NCBI GenBank assembly: GCA_041396705.1
Contig: JAWKYB010000013.1
Location: forward strand, 1 to 64,000
Reading direction: 5' to 3'
Length of the DNA stretch: 64,000 nucleotides
DNA from: Alphaproteobacteria bacterium
GTDB taxonomy: Bacteria; Pseudomonadota; Alphaproteobacteria; CALKHQ01
This document shows positions 28,064-36,282 of this stretch, in pieces. The notes under the pieces were generated by a model. The model searched no databases and had not been told where the DNA came from. It saw only the letters and a program-made list of their open reading frames with translations. Numbering within the stretch: the stretch's first letter is position 1; each line of letters opens with the position of its first letter. The position numbers and the translations under genes were made by a program.

Positions 28064-28833
28064 GCAGCGGCCTCGCGCCGGCGGGGGGCGAAGTCGGGTT
28101 CGACCGGCACGGTCGCGGCGAATCGCGCGACGTCGTCGGGCGTGCCGAGCGGAACCACCGCCGACGCCGGCAGCCGGCTGAGCCGCACGTCGGCACCCGC
28201 CGCGATCATCGCATTGTACAGCGGCGCCACATAGCATTCTCCGGCCTCGCGCGGCGCGCCGCCGCCATAGGTCGCATCGTAGGCGGCGCGGAATGCCTGC
28301 CAGTTGGCGAAGCCGTACAGGCCGACGGTGGCGTCGGCCGAGATCCGGCGCTTCTCGCGCACCTCGGCGACCCGGCCGGCGGCGTCGGCGCGGGCGAAGC
28401 TCCAGGCCTCGCCGGCGCCGGGAAAGCACGGAATCCAGCCGTCGCCGCGGAACGCGGCAGGGTCGAGTGCGCCTGGCCAGACCAGCGTGTCGACGTTGTA
28501 GACCAGCAGGCGTTCCTGCGGGTCGGCGACCGCGATCTCCGCCCGCAGCACGGTGGTGGCCTGGCCGTCGGTCGGGCCGTCGACGGTCACCACCGACCAG
28601 TCCTGGAAGCCGGTGGCGGCGCAGGCACGCGCGATGGCGCCGATGGCATTGTCCGCCGCACGGGCGACGAAAACCACCCTGGCGCGCGCCGCGGCGAATC
28701 GCGTCAGGCTGTACAGCGACCAGTCGAGCAGGGTGCGGCCGTGCACCGGAATGGCGAATTTCGGCAGGTCGAAGCCGGCGTCGCGGAAGCGCCGCCCCTC
28801 GCCGGCCATGGTGACGATGATCGTCGCGGTCAT
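28060..28833 (-). CDS. Sugar-phosphate (NTP) nucleotidyltransferase
   Basis: 257 residues. The signature VTMAGEGRRFRDAGFDLPKF followed by HGRTLLDWSLYSL is the nucleotidyltransferase metal and base site, with LLVYNVDTLVWPGAL in place of the usual N-D-D metal site and REKRRISADATVGLYGFANW near the substrate pocket. Related proteins occur in capsule loci, including the cytidylyltransferase of Campylobacter capsule phosphoramidate; the activated compound here is unknown. It overlaps both neighbours by four bases, so the three genes are translationally coupled. Confidence 0.85.
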   Translation of the reverse strand: MTATIIVTMAGEGRRFRDAGFDLPKFAIPVHGRTLLDWSLYSLTRFAAARARVVFVARAADNAIGAIARACAATGFQDWSVVTVDGPTDGQATTVLRAEIAVADPQERLLVYNVDTLVWPGALDPAAFRGDGWIPCFPGAGEAWSFARADAAGRVAEVREKRRISADATVGLYGFANWQAFRAAYDATYGGGAPREAGECYVAPLYNAMIAAGADVRLSRLPASAVVPLGTPDDVARFAATVPVEPDFAPRRREAAA

Positions 28834-30596
28834 GCGATGCCGGCCTCCTCGGCCAGCCGGCCGAAACGGTCGAGCCCGGTCGCCATCATCGCCACCTGCG
28901 CCTGCGGCCGGTCGGCATGCAGCGGCGTCATGCTGACGAACAGCAGCGCCTCGATCAGCCGGATGCGCGGCAGCGCATCGGCCGCGCGCCGTGCCAGCCA
29001 GCGGCGGAACAGCGTCTCGACCATGCGATGATGCGGCTGGCGCAGGGTCGCGAAGCGGATGTCGTCGCGCCCGTCGACGTCGACGCGCACCAGGCCGTTG
29101 ACCAGGAAGTCGTAGCCGCCGACGAAGCTGTGCATCAGCTTGGCGAGGTCGTAGTGCGGGTCGCCGTAGATGTCGAAGGCGCCGAACCGGCCGCGCGGGT
29201 CGATGCAGCGCAGGAAGCAGTTGCGCCGGTCGAACAGCAGGTTCGACAGGCAGAAATCGCCGTGCACGACGCTGAACGCGTCGCAGTCGTAAAGCCCGAC
29301 CGCATCGGCCAGCCGCGGCAGCTGCGACACCATCGCGGCGAGGCCGGGCCGGCGCACGCCGTTGATGGTCACCGTGTCGCCGCCGAACAGCACCGGCAGG
29401 CCGTCCGCAGGCAGCGCCGCGATCCGTTCCGCCGTCTTCTGCTGGTACACCGCGCGCAGCGCCGTCGTCAGCGTGCGGCCGTCGGCGGGCGCGTAGCGGT
29501 GGCTGGCCATCAGGTCGAGCGCATCGCCGAGCGCCGCCATCACCCGCTCCCACACCCCGCCGTCGTGCGCGCCATACAGGAACATGTCGCTGAGCGCGGG
29601 GTAGCCGTAGAACTCCATCTCGACGAACGGGTCGACCGGGTCGAGGTCGTAGTCCAGCACCCGGGGCGCCAGGTGGGCCAGCGTCTTGGGCAGGCGCAGG
29701 TACCAGCGGATCTCGTCGACCAGCTTGCCGCTGTTCGCGCTGGTCTTGCGGATCACGCCGCGGCGGTCGCTGACATCGAGTGCATTGAAAACGCGGGCGT
29801 TCATGCCCGCCTTGCGCCGGGCGGCGTAGTAGGTGTCGAGATGGCCCAGGTCGGTCCATCCGCGCACCGGCCGCAGCGCGCGCCGATGCGCCGGCGTCGC
29901 ATTGTAGTGCTCGCGTAGGGCCACATAGAACGGGTCGACGCCCTCGGCAGGGCCCGCGGCGCAGGCCATCCGCAGGCGGACGTGGAAATCGGTGACGTCG
30001 GCGATGGCGAAGGCGCCGATCACCACGCCATAGACGTCGTCGCCGGCCTTGTCGGCACCCTTCTCGATGAAGCGGTCGATCGCGCCATCGTCGTCGACGG
30101 TGAAGCAGGTCCAGCGGAACAGGTCGACCGCCTGGCCGTGAAAGATCGTGGTCGCGTCGGGGATGGCGCCGTCGTCGAGCTCGACCAGCGTGTCGGCGAA
30201 CTGGATGCGCAGCTGACGCGGCGGCGGCAGGCCGCGCAGGACCCAGTCGTCCAGCACCGCGCAGACGGTCTCGCCCAGGCTCTCGGTGCGGCCGACGTCG
30301 ACGCAGGCGGCACCCGTGCCGAACGCGTGCGCGACGTGCTCGCACAGCGGGGCGGCATTCGCCGAAACCGCGATCACCGCGGCATCGACGTCGTTCTGCT
30401 CGACGATGTGGGCATAGGCCGGGCGGCCGCGATAGGGCACCATGCCCGTCGGCACCGGCCCGAATTCCGCCTGCAGCTCGGCCGGCGCCAGCGCAGCGCT
30501 GGGGACGACCAGCAGGCAGCCGCAGGCCTCGGCCGGCGCCAGGCGCGGCGACGCGATCGTAGCTGTGCTGGTCGGCGGCGCTGCCGATCCGTCCAT
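28830..30596 (-). CDS. Bifunctional protein: NTase-like N domain and APH-type kinase C domain
   Basis: 588 residues from MDGSAAPPTSTATIASPRLA. The first about 260 residues look like a degenerate sugar nucleotidyltransferase (FGPVPTGMVPYRGRPAYAHI, then later WTCFTVDDDGAIDRFIEKGA and DDVYGVVIGAFAIADVTDFH). The C-terminal about 300 residues are an aminoglycoside-phosphotransferase-like kinase: VIRKTSANSGKLVDEIRWYL, the catalytic loop FSVVHGDFCLSNLLFDRRN and the metal site CIDPRGRFGAFDIYGDPHYD then LAKLMHSF. Such fusions occur in capsule and surface-glycan loci. It likely phosphorylates a sugar or related acid before activation. First gene of the five-gene cluster; no clear operator is seen upstream. 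Confidence 0.78.
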   Translation of the reverse strand: MDGSAAPPTSTATIASPRLAPAEACGCLLVVPSAALAPAELQAEFGPVPTGMVPYRGRPAYAHIVEQNDVDAAVIAVSANAAPLCEHVAHAFGTGAACVDVGRTESLGETVCAVLDDWVLRGLPPPRQLRIQFADTLVELDDGAIPDATTIFHGQAVDLFRWTCFTVDDDGAIDRFIEKGADKAGDDVYGVVIGAFAIADVTDFHVRLRMACAAGPAEGVDPFYVALREHYNATPAHRRALRPVRGWTDLGHLDTYYAARRKAGMNARVFNALDVSDRRGVIRKTSANSGKLVDEIRWYLRLPKTLAHLAPRVLDYDLDPVDPFVEMEFYGYPALSDMFLYGAHDGGVWERVMAALGDALDLMASHRYAPADGRTLTTALRAVYQQKTAERIAALPADGLPVLFGGDTVTINGVRRPGLAAMVSQLPRLADAVGLYDCDAFSVVHGDFCLSNLLFDRRNCFLRCIDPRGRFGAFDIYGDPHYDLAKLMHSFVGGYDFLVNGLVRVDVDGRDDIRFATLRQPHHRMVETLFRRWLARRAADALPRIRLIEALLFVSMTPLHADRPQAQVAMMATGLDRFGRLAEEAGIA

Positions 30597-30758
30597 GGCC
30601 GGGGTCCTCGCTTGCGGCGGGCCAATATGGCGGCGTTCAGGGTTAAGGTTCCGTTGCGCCGGCCTTGCCGCCGCGGCGCGACGAAGCGCCTCGCGGACGC
30701 CCCAATTCGCCACTAAGCTTCGCGCCCGGATGTGAATGGGAGGAGTCGCGGCGACACC

Positions 30759-31154
30759 ATGACAGCAGCCCAACCGCCTCGGCCGCCTGCATGGTGGGCG
30801 GCGATCGGCGCCGGCCTTGCGCTGGTCGGCTGCGCCGATGCGGACGTTCCGGCCTTTGCGGATGCCGACGCCCTGGCGCGGGCGCTGCCGGACACCAGCC
30901 TGGTCGGCACCCGGGCGGACGGTGCCGCCGTCTGCCTGTACCATGCCGAGAGCGGCCGCTTCATCGGGCGCGACCCGGCCCTGGTCAGCGGCTCGTGGAC
31001 GATCGAGGACAACGCCATCTGCTATGCCTTCGAGCAGGGCGGCGACAGGCGAAGCTGCGCGCGAGCGGTGATCTCCGGCGACCGGATCGCCATTTTCGCC
31101 GAGGGCGCGCTCGCCGCCGAGGGGCGGCTGAACGAAGGCAACATCTGTTCTTGA
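30759..31154 (+). CDS. Small lipoprotein, paralogue of the one at 35803
   Basis: 131 residues from MTAAQPPRPPAWWAAIGAGL; signal with lipobox LVGC. The mature part carries VCLYHAESGRFIGRDPALVS, GSWTIEDNAICYAFEQGG and a final AAEGRLNEGNICS. The same skeleton (YH-G-GRD-GSW-ICY-GNIC) is present in the lipoprotein at 35803-36192. AGGAG lies 13 bases before the ATG, rather far; a GTG nine codons upstream is possible. Cell-envelope protein of unknown role, divergent from the glycan cluster. Confidence 0.75.
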   Translation: MTAAQPPRPPAWWAAIGAGLALVGCADADVPAFADADALARALPDTSLVGTRADGAAVCLYHAESGRFIGRDPALVSGSWTIEDNAICYAFEQGGDRRSCARAVISGDRIAIFAEGALAAEGRLNEGNICS

Positions 31155-31202
31155 AGCGGCCGTGCCGGTCAGGCGCGGCCCACCGATCCCAGGGGGAAGC
31201 CG

Positions 31203-31895
31203 ATGAACAAGCAGACCATCTTCAGATCCGCGGCGGCTGTCGCCACCGCGGTCGGCATCGCATCGGCGAGCCTGCCGGCACAGGCCCAGGACCACGGCGC
31301 CATGCTCGGGAACTGGTTCCAGGTCTCCGGACCCGGCGGGATCAGGCTGACCGAGAACGGCACGGTCCAGTTCCGCGGCCGCCAGGAGTGGCCGATGACA
31401 GCAACGGAATGCACCGCCGGCTTCGAGCATGCGTTCCAGACGGTGAACGGCCAGGCGCTCTATGCCGAACTCAGCGCCGACGCGGTGTTCGACAACGACG
31501 GCGTGCCGATCGCGGAGGGGTTGCGCGGGCGCCTGCCGGACGGCGACGTCGCCGTCCTGCACAGCCAGTGCTTCGGCGCATCGGAGATCGGCTCCACCGT
31601 CTACTATGCGCTGGTTGCGCCGGACCGGCTGCTGGCGGTTGCCTTCGGCGACGGCATCTACGGGATCGACGACCTGCAGCGCGAGCCGCCAATGGTGCCG
31701 CCGCAGTCGCTGGACCAGGAGACCCGCGAGGCGATCCAGTCGGCGCTGAAAGCGCTCGGCTTCTACGAGGACGAGGTCGACGGCATGTTCGGGCCGGCCA
31801 GCCGCGCGGCCGTCAGTGCGTTCCAGGCCTCGCTGGGCGACGAGGAGACCGGCATCCTCAATCGCTATCAAATGGACATATTGCTGGGCAATTGA
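31203..31895 (+). CDS. Secreted protein with C-terminal peptidoglycan-binding domain
   Basis: 230 residues with a signal peptide ending near LPAQAQD. The central domain starts GAMLGNWFQVSGPGGIRLTE and has three Cys. The last 60 residues are a PG_binding_1 repeat: TREAIQSALKALGFYEDEVD then GMFGPASRAAVSAFQASLG. It is preceded by AGGGGGAAG. It resembles in its PG-binding part the six tandem proteins at 45-49 kb, but the other domain is different and the order of domains is reversed. Periplasmic; function unknown. Confidence 0.82.
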   Translation: MNKQTIFRSAAAVATAVGIASASLPAQAQDHGAMLGNWFQVSGPGGIRLTENGTVQFRGRQEWPMTATECTAGFEHAFQTVNGQALYAELSADAVFDNDGVPIAEGLRGRLPDGDVAVLHSQCFGASEIGSTVYYALVAPDRLLAVAFGDGIYGIDDLQREPPMVPPQSLDQETREAIQSALKALGFYEDEVDGMFGPASRAAVSAFQASLGDEETGILNRYQMDILLGN

Positions 31896-31933
31896 TGCCC
31901 CGTCCCGCAACTCCCGCACAGAAGGGAACTTCC

Positions 31934-32347
31934 ATGCAGTTCAGATCCATCGCGGTCGCGGCCGGCATCGCACTCGCCTGCGGCGCGGGCTTCGCCGGTG
32001 CGGCAAACGCCGAAGACGAGGCGGCGGTCAACAGCGCCTGCCAGGCACTGGGCGCCGAATACGGCCGCATCATCACGCTGGGCAGCGGCGCCACCGCGAA
32101 CTTCTGCCAGTTCGAGGACAACCGCGGCTGCACGCTGGAGGCGATGGAAGAGGGCTACTGCCCGGAGGGCGGCCGCAAGATCACCGGCTATGCCACCGTG
32201 GCGGCCAGCTATTGCGCCTGGCTGGGCGGCGAGGTCTCGATGGTCGATACCATCGACGCCTCGCTGGACGAGATCGAGGGCAGCTGTGCGTTGCCCAACG
32301 GCACCACCTGCCTGATCGGCCGGCTCTACTACGGCAGCTGCGAATAG
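31934..32347 (+). CDS. Secreted Cys-rich protein with two DUF333-like modules
   Basis: 137 residues: a signal peptide (cut near GAANAED) and then two tandem modules. Each has the order C-x-x-x-G, C-x(5-8)-C-x-L and G-x-C: first SACQALGAEYGRIITLGSG to MEEGYC, then YCAWLGGEVSMVDTIDAS to CALPNGTTCLIGRLYYGSC. The second matches the DUF333 pattern closely (C-x3-GG, G-x-C-x-LP-x-G-x-x-C). AAGGGAAC lies before the ATG. Role unknown; it lies 38 bases after the previous secreted-protein gene and may be cotranscribed. Confidence 0.75.
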   Translation: MQFRSIAVAAGIALACGAGFAGAANAEDEAAVNSACQALGAEYGRIITLGSGATANFCQFEDNRGCTLEAMEEGYCPEGGRKITGYATVAASYCAWLGGEVSMVDTIDASLDEIEGSCALPNGTTCLIGRLYYGSCE

Positions 32348-32428
32348 CGCTCGCCTCGCGGCAGGACGCGCAATAGCATCGGTGCGGGCCCCAGCGCGGG
32401 CCCGCCCTCCGTTCCAGCGTCCGAGCCG

Positions 32429-33562
32429 ATGACCGATCCACGCACGCGCCTTGCCCATGCCCTGAACGGTTTCGATGCCGCCACCGGCGCCGTCGTGCCG
32501 CCGCTGCACCTGGCCACCACCTTCGCTCGCGACGGCGCCTATGCGCTGCGCGCGGCGGAGAACAATTACATCCGCAACGCGAGCCCGACCGTCGATCTGG
32601 CGGAGCGGGTGCTCGCCGATCTCGACGGCGGCATCGCCGCCCGCCTGTTCGCCTCCGGGATCGCGGCGATCGCCTGCCTGCTCGACAGCCTCGATGCCGG
32701 CGCGCACGTGGTCGCGCCCAAGGTGATGTACTACGGCGCACAGGCGCTGATGCGGCGGCTGGCGGCGAAGGGGCGGATCGCGCTGACCCTGTTCGACCAG
32801 AACGATCCGGACGCACTGTCGGCGGCGATACAGACCGGGCGCACCGCCCTGGTCTGGTGCGAAACGCCGTCGAACCCGACCTGGGCGATCACCGACATCG
32901 CCGCCGCGGCCGCCGCCGCGCACGCCGCAGGCGCGAACCTAGCCGTGGACAGCACCTGTGCCCCGCCCTGCACCACCCGGCCCCTGCAGCTTGGCGCCGA
33001 CTTCGTGTTCCATTCCGCCACCAAGTACCTGAACGGCCACAGCGACGTGCTGGCCGGCGTGCTGGTCGCCGCCGCCGAGTCCGCCCGGTGGCATGACATC
33101 TGCACCCTGCGCACCATGACCGGCGGCGTGCCGGGGCCGTTCGACGCCTGGCTGCTGATCCGCGGGCTGCGCACCCTGTTCGTGCGGTTCGAGCGGGCCT
33201 CGGCCAACGCGCTGGCCGTCGCCCGCCATTTCGAGCGCCACCCGCGGCTCGCCGGCGTGCTCTATCCCGGGCTGACGGACCACCCAGGCCACGCGGTGGC
33301 CGCACGCCAGATGACCGGCGGCTTCGGCGGCATGCTGTCGTTGCTGGTGGACGGCGACGGCGCGGCGGCGCTGCGGGTCGCGACCCGCACGCGGGTGTTC
33401 CTGCCGGCCACGTCGCTCGGTGGCGTCGAGAGCCTGATCGAGCACCGCAGGACCGTCGAGGGCCCGGAAAGCCCAGTGCCTGCCAACCTGTTGCGACTGT
33501 CCGTCGGCATCGAGCACGAGGCCGATCTGATCGCCGACCTGGAGCAGGCTCTGGCCGGCTGA
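32429..33562 (+). CDS. Cystathionine gamma-synthase / beta-lyase family PLP enzyme
   Basis: 377 residues of the Cys/Met metabolism fold-type I family. Visible are [35 protein letters not shown], the PLP-contacting [36 protein letters not shown], the PLP lysine in [20 protein letters not shown] (near residue 202) and the C-terminal [13 protein letters not shown]. Synthase and lyase activities cannot be told apart by eye. It is a single gene on the plus strand and no SAM riboswitch is seen upstream. Confidence 0.9.
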   Translation: MTDPRTRLAHALNGFDAATGAVVPPLHLATTFARDGAYALRAAENNYIRNASPTVDLAERVLADLDGGIAARLFASGIAAIACLLDSLDAGAHVVAPKVMYYGAQALMRRLAAKGRIALTLFDQNDPDALSAAIQTGRTALVWCETPSNPTWAITDIAAAAAAAHAAGANLAVDSTCAPPCTTRPLQLGADFVFHSATKYLNGHSDVLAGVLVAAAESARWHDICTLRTMTGGVPGPFDAWLLIRGLRTLFVRFERASANALAVARHFERHPRLAGVLYPGLTDHPGHAVAARQMTGGFGGMLSLLVDGDGAAALRVATRTRVFLPATSLGGVESLIEHRRTVEGPESPVPANLLRLSVGIEHEADLIADLEQALAG

Positions 33563-33651
33563 GCGGCATCGCCGCCACGCGTGCCCGCAACCGCTTGATA
33601 TCGCGTCGCATTCTCCTATCTCTGCTGGAGGGAGACGCAAGGGGAGGCCGC

Positions 33652-34855
33652 ATGCCGCTGCGCGCGATACGGGCATTCATCCAGCACGAGGCGACCGGCG
33701 GCATCTTTCTGCTCGCCACCGCGGTGGCGGCGCTGGTGATCAGCAACAGCGGCTGGTCGGCGGATTATTTCGGTATCCTGGATACCCGCGCCACCGTCCA
33801 GATCGGCACCTTCGCCATCGACAAGCCGATCCTGCTGTGGATCAACGACGGCCTGATGGCCGTGTTCTTCCTGCTGGTCGGCCTGGAGATCAAGCGCGAG
33901 ATCGTCGAAGGCGAACTGTCCAGCCTGAGCCAGGTCGCCCTGCCCGGCTTCGCCGCGATCGGCGGCATGGCCGTGCCGGCGGCGATCTTCGTATTGGTCA
34001 ACCTGGGCACGCCCGACAACCTGAACGGCTGGGCGATCCCGGCCGCCACCGACATCGCCTTCGCGCTCGGCGTCCTCGCGCTGCTGGGCAGCCGCGTGCC
34101 GCTGGCGCTGAAGGTCTTCCTGCTGGCGCTCGCCATCATGGACGACCTGGGCGCCATCGTGGTGATCGCCGTGTTCTACACGGCGAACCTGTCGCTGGAA
34201 TCGCTTGCCCTGGCCGGCGCCGCGGTGATCGCCCTGGTGCTGCTGAACCGGCTCAAGGTCGCGCGGATCGCGCCCTACATCCTGGTCGGGATCGTGCTGT
34301 GGGTGTTCGTGCTGAAGTCCGGCGTGCATGCGACGCTGGCCGGCGTCGTGGTTGCGCTGGCGATCCCGATGCGCGACGCCAAGGAAAACTCCGCCGCTGA
34401 AGTCGCTGGAACACGCGCTCCTCCCCTATGTCGCGTTCGGCGTGATGCCGATCTTCGCCTTCGCCAATGCGGGCGTGCCGCTGGGCGGTGCGTCGTTCGC
34501 CACGCTGCTCGACCCGCTTCCGCTGGGAATCGCGCTGGGGCTGCTGGTCGGCAAGCCGATCGGCATTCTGGGAGCATGCTGGGTGGCCACGCGCCTGCGC
34601 GTCGCCAGCCTGCCCGACGGGGTCAGCTGGCCGCGGCTGACCGGCGTCGGTTTCCTCGCCGGCATCGGCTTCACCATGAGCCTGTTCATCGGCAGCCTGT
34701 CGTTCGCCGCGCCGGAGGCGGCCGCCGGCGTGCGCCTGGGCGTGCTGGGCGGTTCGGTCGTTGCAGCCGTGATCGGCTATGCGGTACTACGCATGCTGGT
34801 TCCGGGCGCCGCCCAGGGCGAACTGATCGAAGCGGACGAGAACACCGCCCAATGA
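33652..34855 (+). pseudogene. nhaA: Na+/H+ antiporter NhaA, reading frame broken near 34381-34399
   Basis: Start [20 protein letters not shown] with GGGGAGG upstream. The first about 245 residues (through [15 protein letters not shown]) read in one frame and the rest ([20 protein letters not shown] to the end) in the next. The span of 1204 bases is exactly one more than 401 codons, so a single inserted base restores a 400-residue NhaA of normal length. The sodium-site aspartates are intact in [16 protein letters not shown] and [15 protein letters not shown]. The break is at AAAACTCCGCCGCTG. It is a one-base indel in an otherwise perfect gene, so an assembly error or a very young pseudogene. 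Its stop overlaps the carbonic anhydrase start. Confidence 0.88.
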
Positions 34856-35535
34856 CGCAAGGCTTGGCCGAACAGGTTGCGGGAACGATCCCTTCCCGCC
34901 TCCTCGGCGGCTATCAGCACTTCCGGGCGGACCGCTATCCGAGCCAGGCCCGCCTGTACCACGATCTGGCCGCCGGGCAGCGCCCCGACCTGATGGTGAT
35001 CGCCTGCGCCGACAGCCGGGTCGACCCGGCGACGATCTTCTCCGCCCGGCCGGGCGAACTGTTCATTCTGCGCAACGTCGCCAACCTAGTGCCCTCGCCC
35101 AGCGGCCGCGGCAGTCGCTCGCTGGGCGCCGCGCTCGCCTTCGCGGTCGGCACGCTGTGCGTCTCCGACATCGTGGTCATGGGGCACGGCGGCTGCGGCG
35201 GCATCGCCGCCTGCCTGCAGATGCACGACGGTGTCGACCACAGCGCCGACCACGTCGCGGAATGGATGCAGGAGGCCCTGCCGGCACGCCACGAGGTCGA
35301 CCGCATGCATCCCGGCGCCGGCGGCGACGCGCGCCAGCGCCTGCTGGAGCACGTCGCGATCATTCACTCGTTGGCCAACCTGGCGGCCTACCCGCCGGTG
35401 CCGACCGCGCTGGCGGCCGGCCGGCTCAGGCTGCACGGCGCCTGGTTCTCCATCGGCGAGGGCCTGCTGGAGTGGCTCGACGAGGAGAGCGGCCGCTTCG
35501 TGCCGGTGCCGGAGGTCGCGGCCGGCCCGGCATAG
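34852..35535 (+). CDS. Beta-class carbonic anhydrase
   Basis: 227 residues from [20 protein letters not shown], a start that overlaps the nhaA stop (ATGA). The zinc site and catalytic pair are clear: [20 protein letters not shown] (Cys and the Asp-Arg dyad) and [15 protein letters not shown] (His and Cys ligands). It interconverts CO2 and bicarbonate. Cotranscription with nhaA suggests a shared role in pH balance; the nearby formate dehydrogenase also produces CO2. A continuous frame from nhaA into this gene exists only because of the nhaA frame break. Confidence 0.95.
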   Translation: MTQGLAEQVAGTIPSRLLGGYQHFRADRYPSQARLYHDLAAGQRPDLMVIACADSRVDPATIFSARPGELFILRNVANLVPSPSGRGSRSLGAALAFAVGTLCVSDIVVMGHGGCGGIAACLQMHDGVDHSADHVAEWMQEALPARHEVDRMHPGAGGDARQRLLEHVAIIHSLANLAAYPPVPTALAAGRLRLHGAWFSIGEGLLEWLDEESGRFVPVPEVAAGPA

Positions 35536-35738
35536 GCGCCCGCCCCCAAGCGCCAAGCGGCGAAGCGTTCGTAGACGGCAGTCCGGCTTGCAGCGCGCCG
35601 ACACGGCTCGCGGCGCACCCTTGCCTCCGTGTGCGTAACCGGGACGGCCGGTCGTCGCTGCACAACCACACCATGGTGCACGTCCTGAACGGCGCCGGTC
35701 CTGCGCCGGCCGGTGGCAGGCACGCCACCGTGGAGGGT

Positions 35739-35768
35739 TTGACAGGATTGCCGAAACCGGAGGATGAT
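35739..35768 (+). promoter_or_regulatory. Possible sigma-70-type promoter
   Basis: TTGACA (35739-35744) is followed after 18 bases by GATGAT (35763-35768), four of six matches to TATAAT. It lies about 35 bases before the start of the lipoprotein gene at 35803. Suggested by sequence only. Confidence 0.4.
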
Positions 35769-35802
35769 CCGGCGACGGTTTTTTCTTCGGGAGTATGGGC
35801 TT

Positions 35803-36192
35803 ATGCGCGTAACGATGATCGGCTTGGCGGTGATTGCGGCAGGGGTGGCAAGCTGCGTGCCGGTCGGCCCGGGCAGCTTCGGCCCGACCTATGCCACCGG
35901 CCAGCAGATCTACAACACGGTCACCAACTTCTCGGTCAACGGCGCGCTCAACAACGGTGCGGCCTATTGCGAGTATCACGGGCCGACCGGCCAGCTGATG
36001 GGCCGCGACGGCCAGGGCAACTACCAGGGCAGCTGGGCAGTGGCCGGCAACCAGATCTGCTATACGATCCCGCAGCGTAACGCGTTCAACAACTGCCAGA
36101 ACGTGATCTTCCAGGGTCAGCGCGCCACCTTCTATGACGCCGGCGGCGGCGTGGTCGCCAGCGGCAACCTGCTCGGCGGCAACATCTGCTGA
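35803..36192 (+). CDS. Small lipoprotein, paralogue of the one at 30759
   Basis: 129 residues from MRVTMIGLAVIAAGVASCVP, with lipobox VASC. The mature domain reads AAYCEYHGPTGQLMGRDGQG, YQGSWAVAGNQICYTIPQ and ends VVASGNLLGGNIC. These features line up with the lipoprotein at 30759. The two Cys near ICY and NNCQ and the last Cys may form disulfides. It is a single gene with its own promoter and a following terminator. Function unknown. Confidence 0.78.
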   Translation: MRVTMIGLAVIAAGVASCVPVGPGSFGPTYATGQQIYNTVTNFSVNGALNNGAAYCEYHGPTGQLMGRDGQGNYQGSWAVAGNQICYTIPQRNAFNNCQNVIFQGQRATFYDAGGGVVASGNLLGGNIC

Positions 36193-36198
36193 AGCGAA

Positions 36199-36220
36199 GG
36201 GCGGCGCCGCGGCGCCGCCC
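36199..36220 (+). terminator. GC-rich hairpin after the 35803 lipoprotein gene
   Basis: A perfect ten-base-pair stem (GGGCGGCGCC / GGCGCCGCCC) with a two-base gap starts seven bases after the stop codon. No T tract follows, so it may be a stabilising stem ahead of the stronger terminator at 36245. Confidence 0.4.
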
Positions 36221-36244
36221 CTGCCAGTTCCGGTTGCCTTTCGG

Positions 36245-36279
36245 AACCCCGGCCCCTGCCAAGGGCCGGGGTTTTCGTT
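36245..36279. terminator. Rho-independent terminator between the 35803 gene and creD
   Basis: An eleven-base-pair stem (AACCCCGGCCC / GGGCCGGGGTT), seven-base loop, then TTTTCGTT. The genes on both sides converge here, so it can serve the plus-strand gene and possibly creD. Confidence 0.8.
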
Positions 36280-36282
36280 GCG

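Noticed and set aside
28063..28429. Longer N terminus for the glycosyltransferase
   Set aside because: It would lie wholly within the nucleotidyltransferase gene and encodes only Arg/Gly-rich shadow sequence.
30597..31919. Longer N terminus for the NTase/kinase fusion protein
   Set aside because: It would run antisense over the lipoprotein and PG-binding genes; no homology and no ribosome site.
33595..35535. NhaA-carbonic anhydrase fusion
   Set aside because: The middle part is out-of-frame nhaA; correcting one base separates two normal-length genes.
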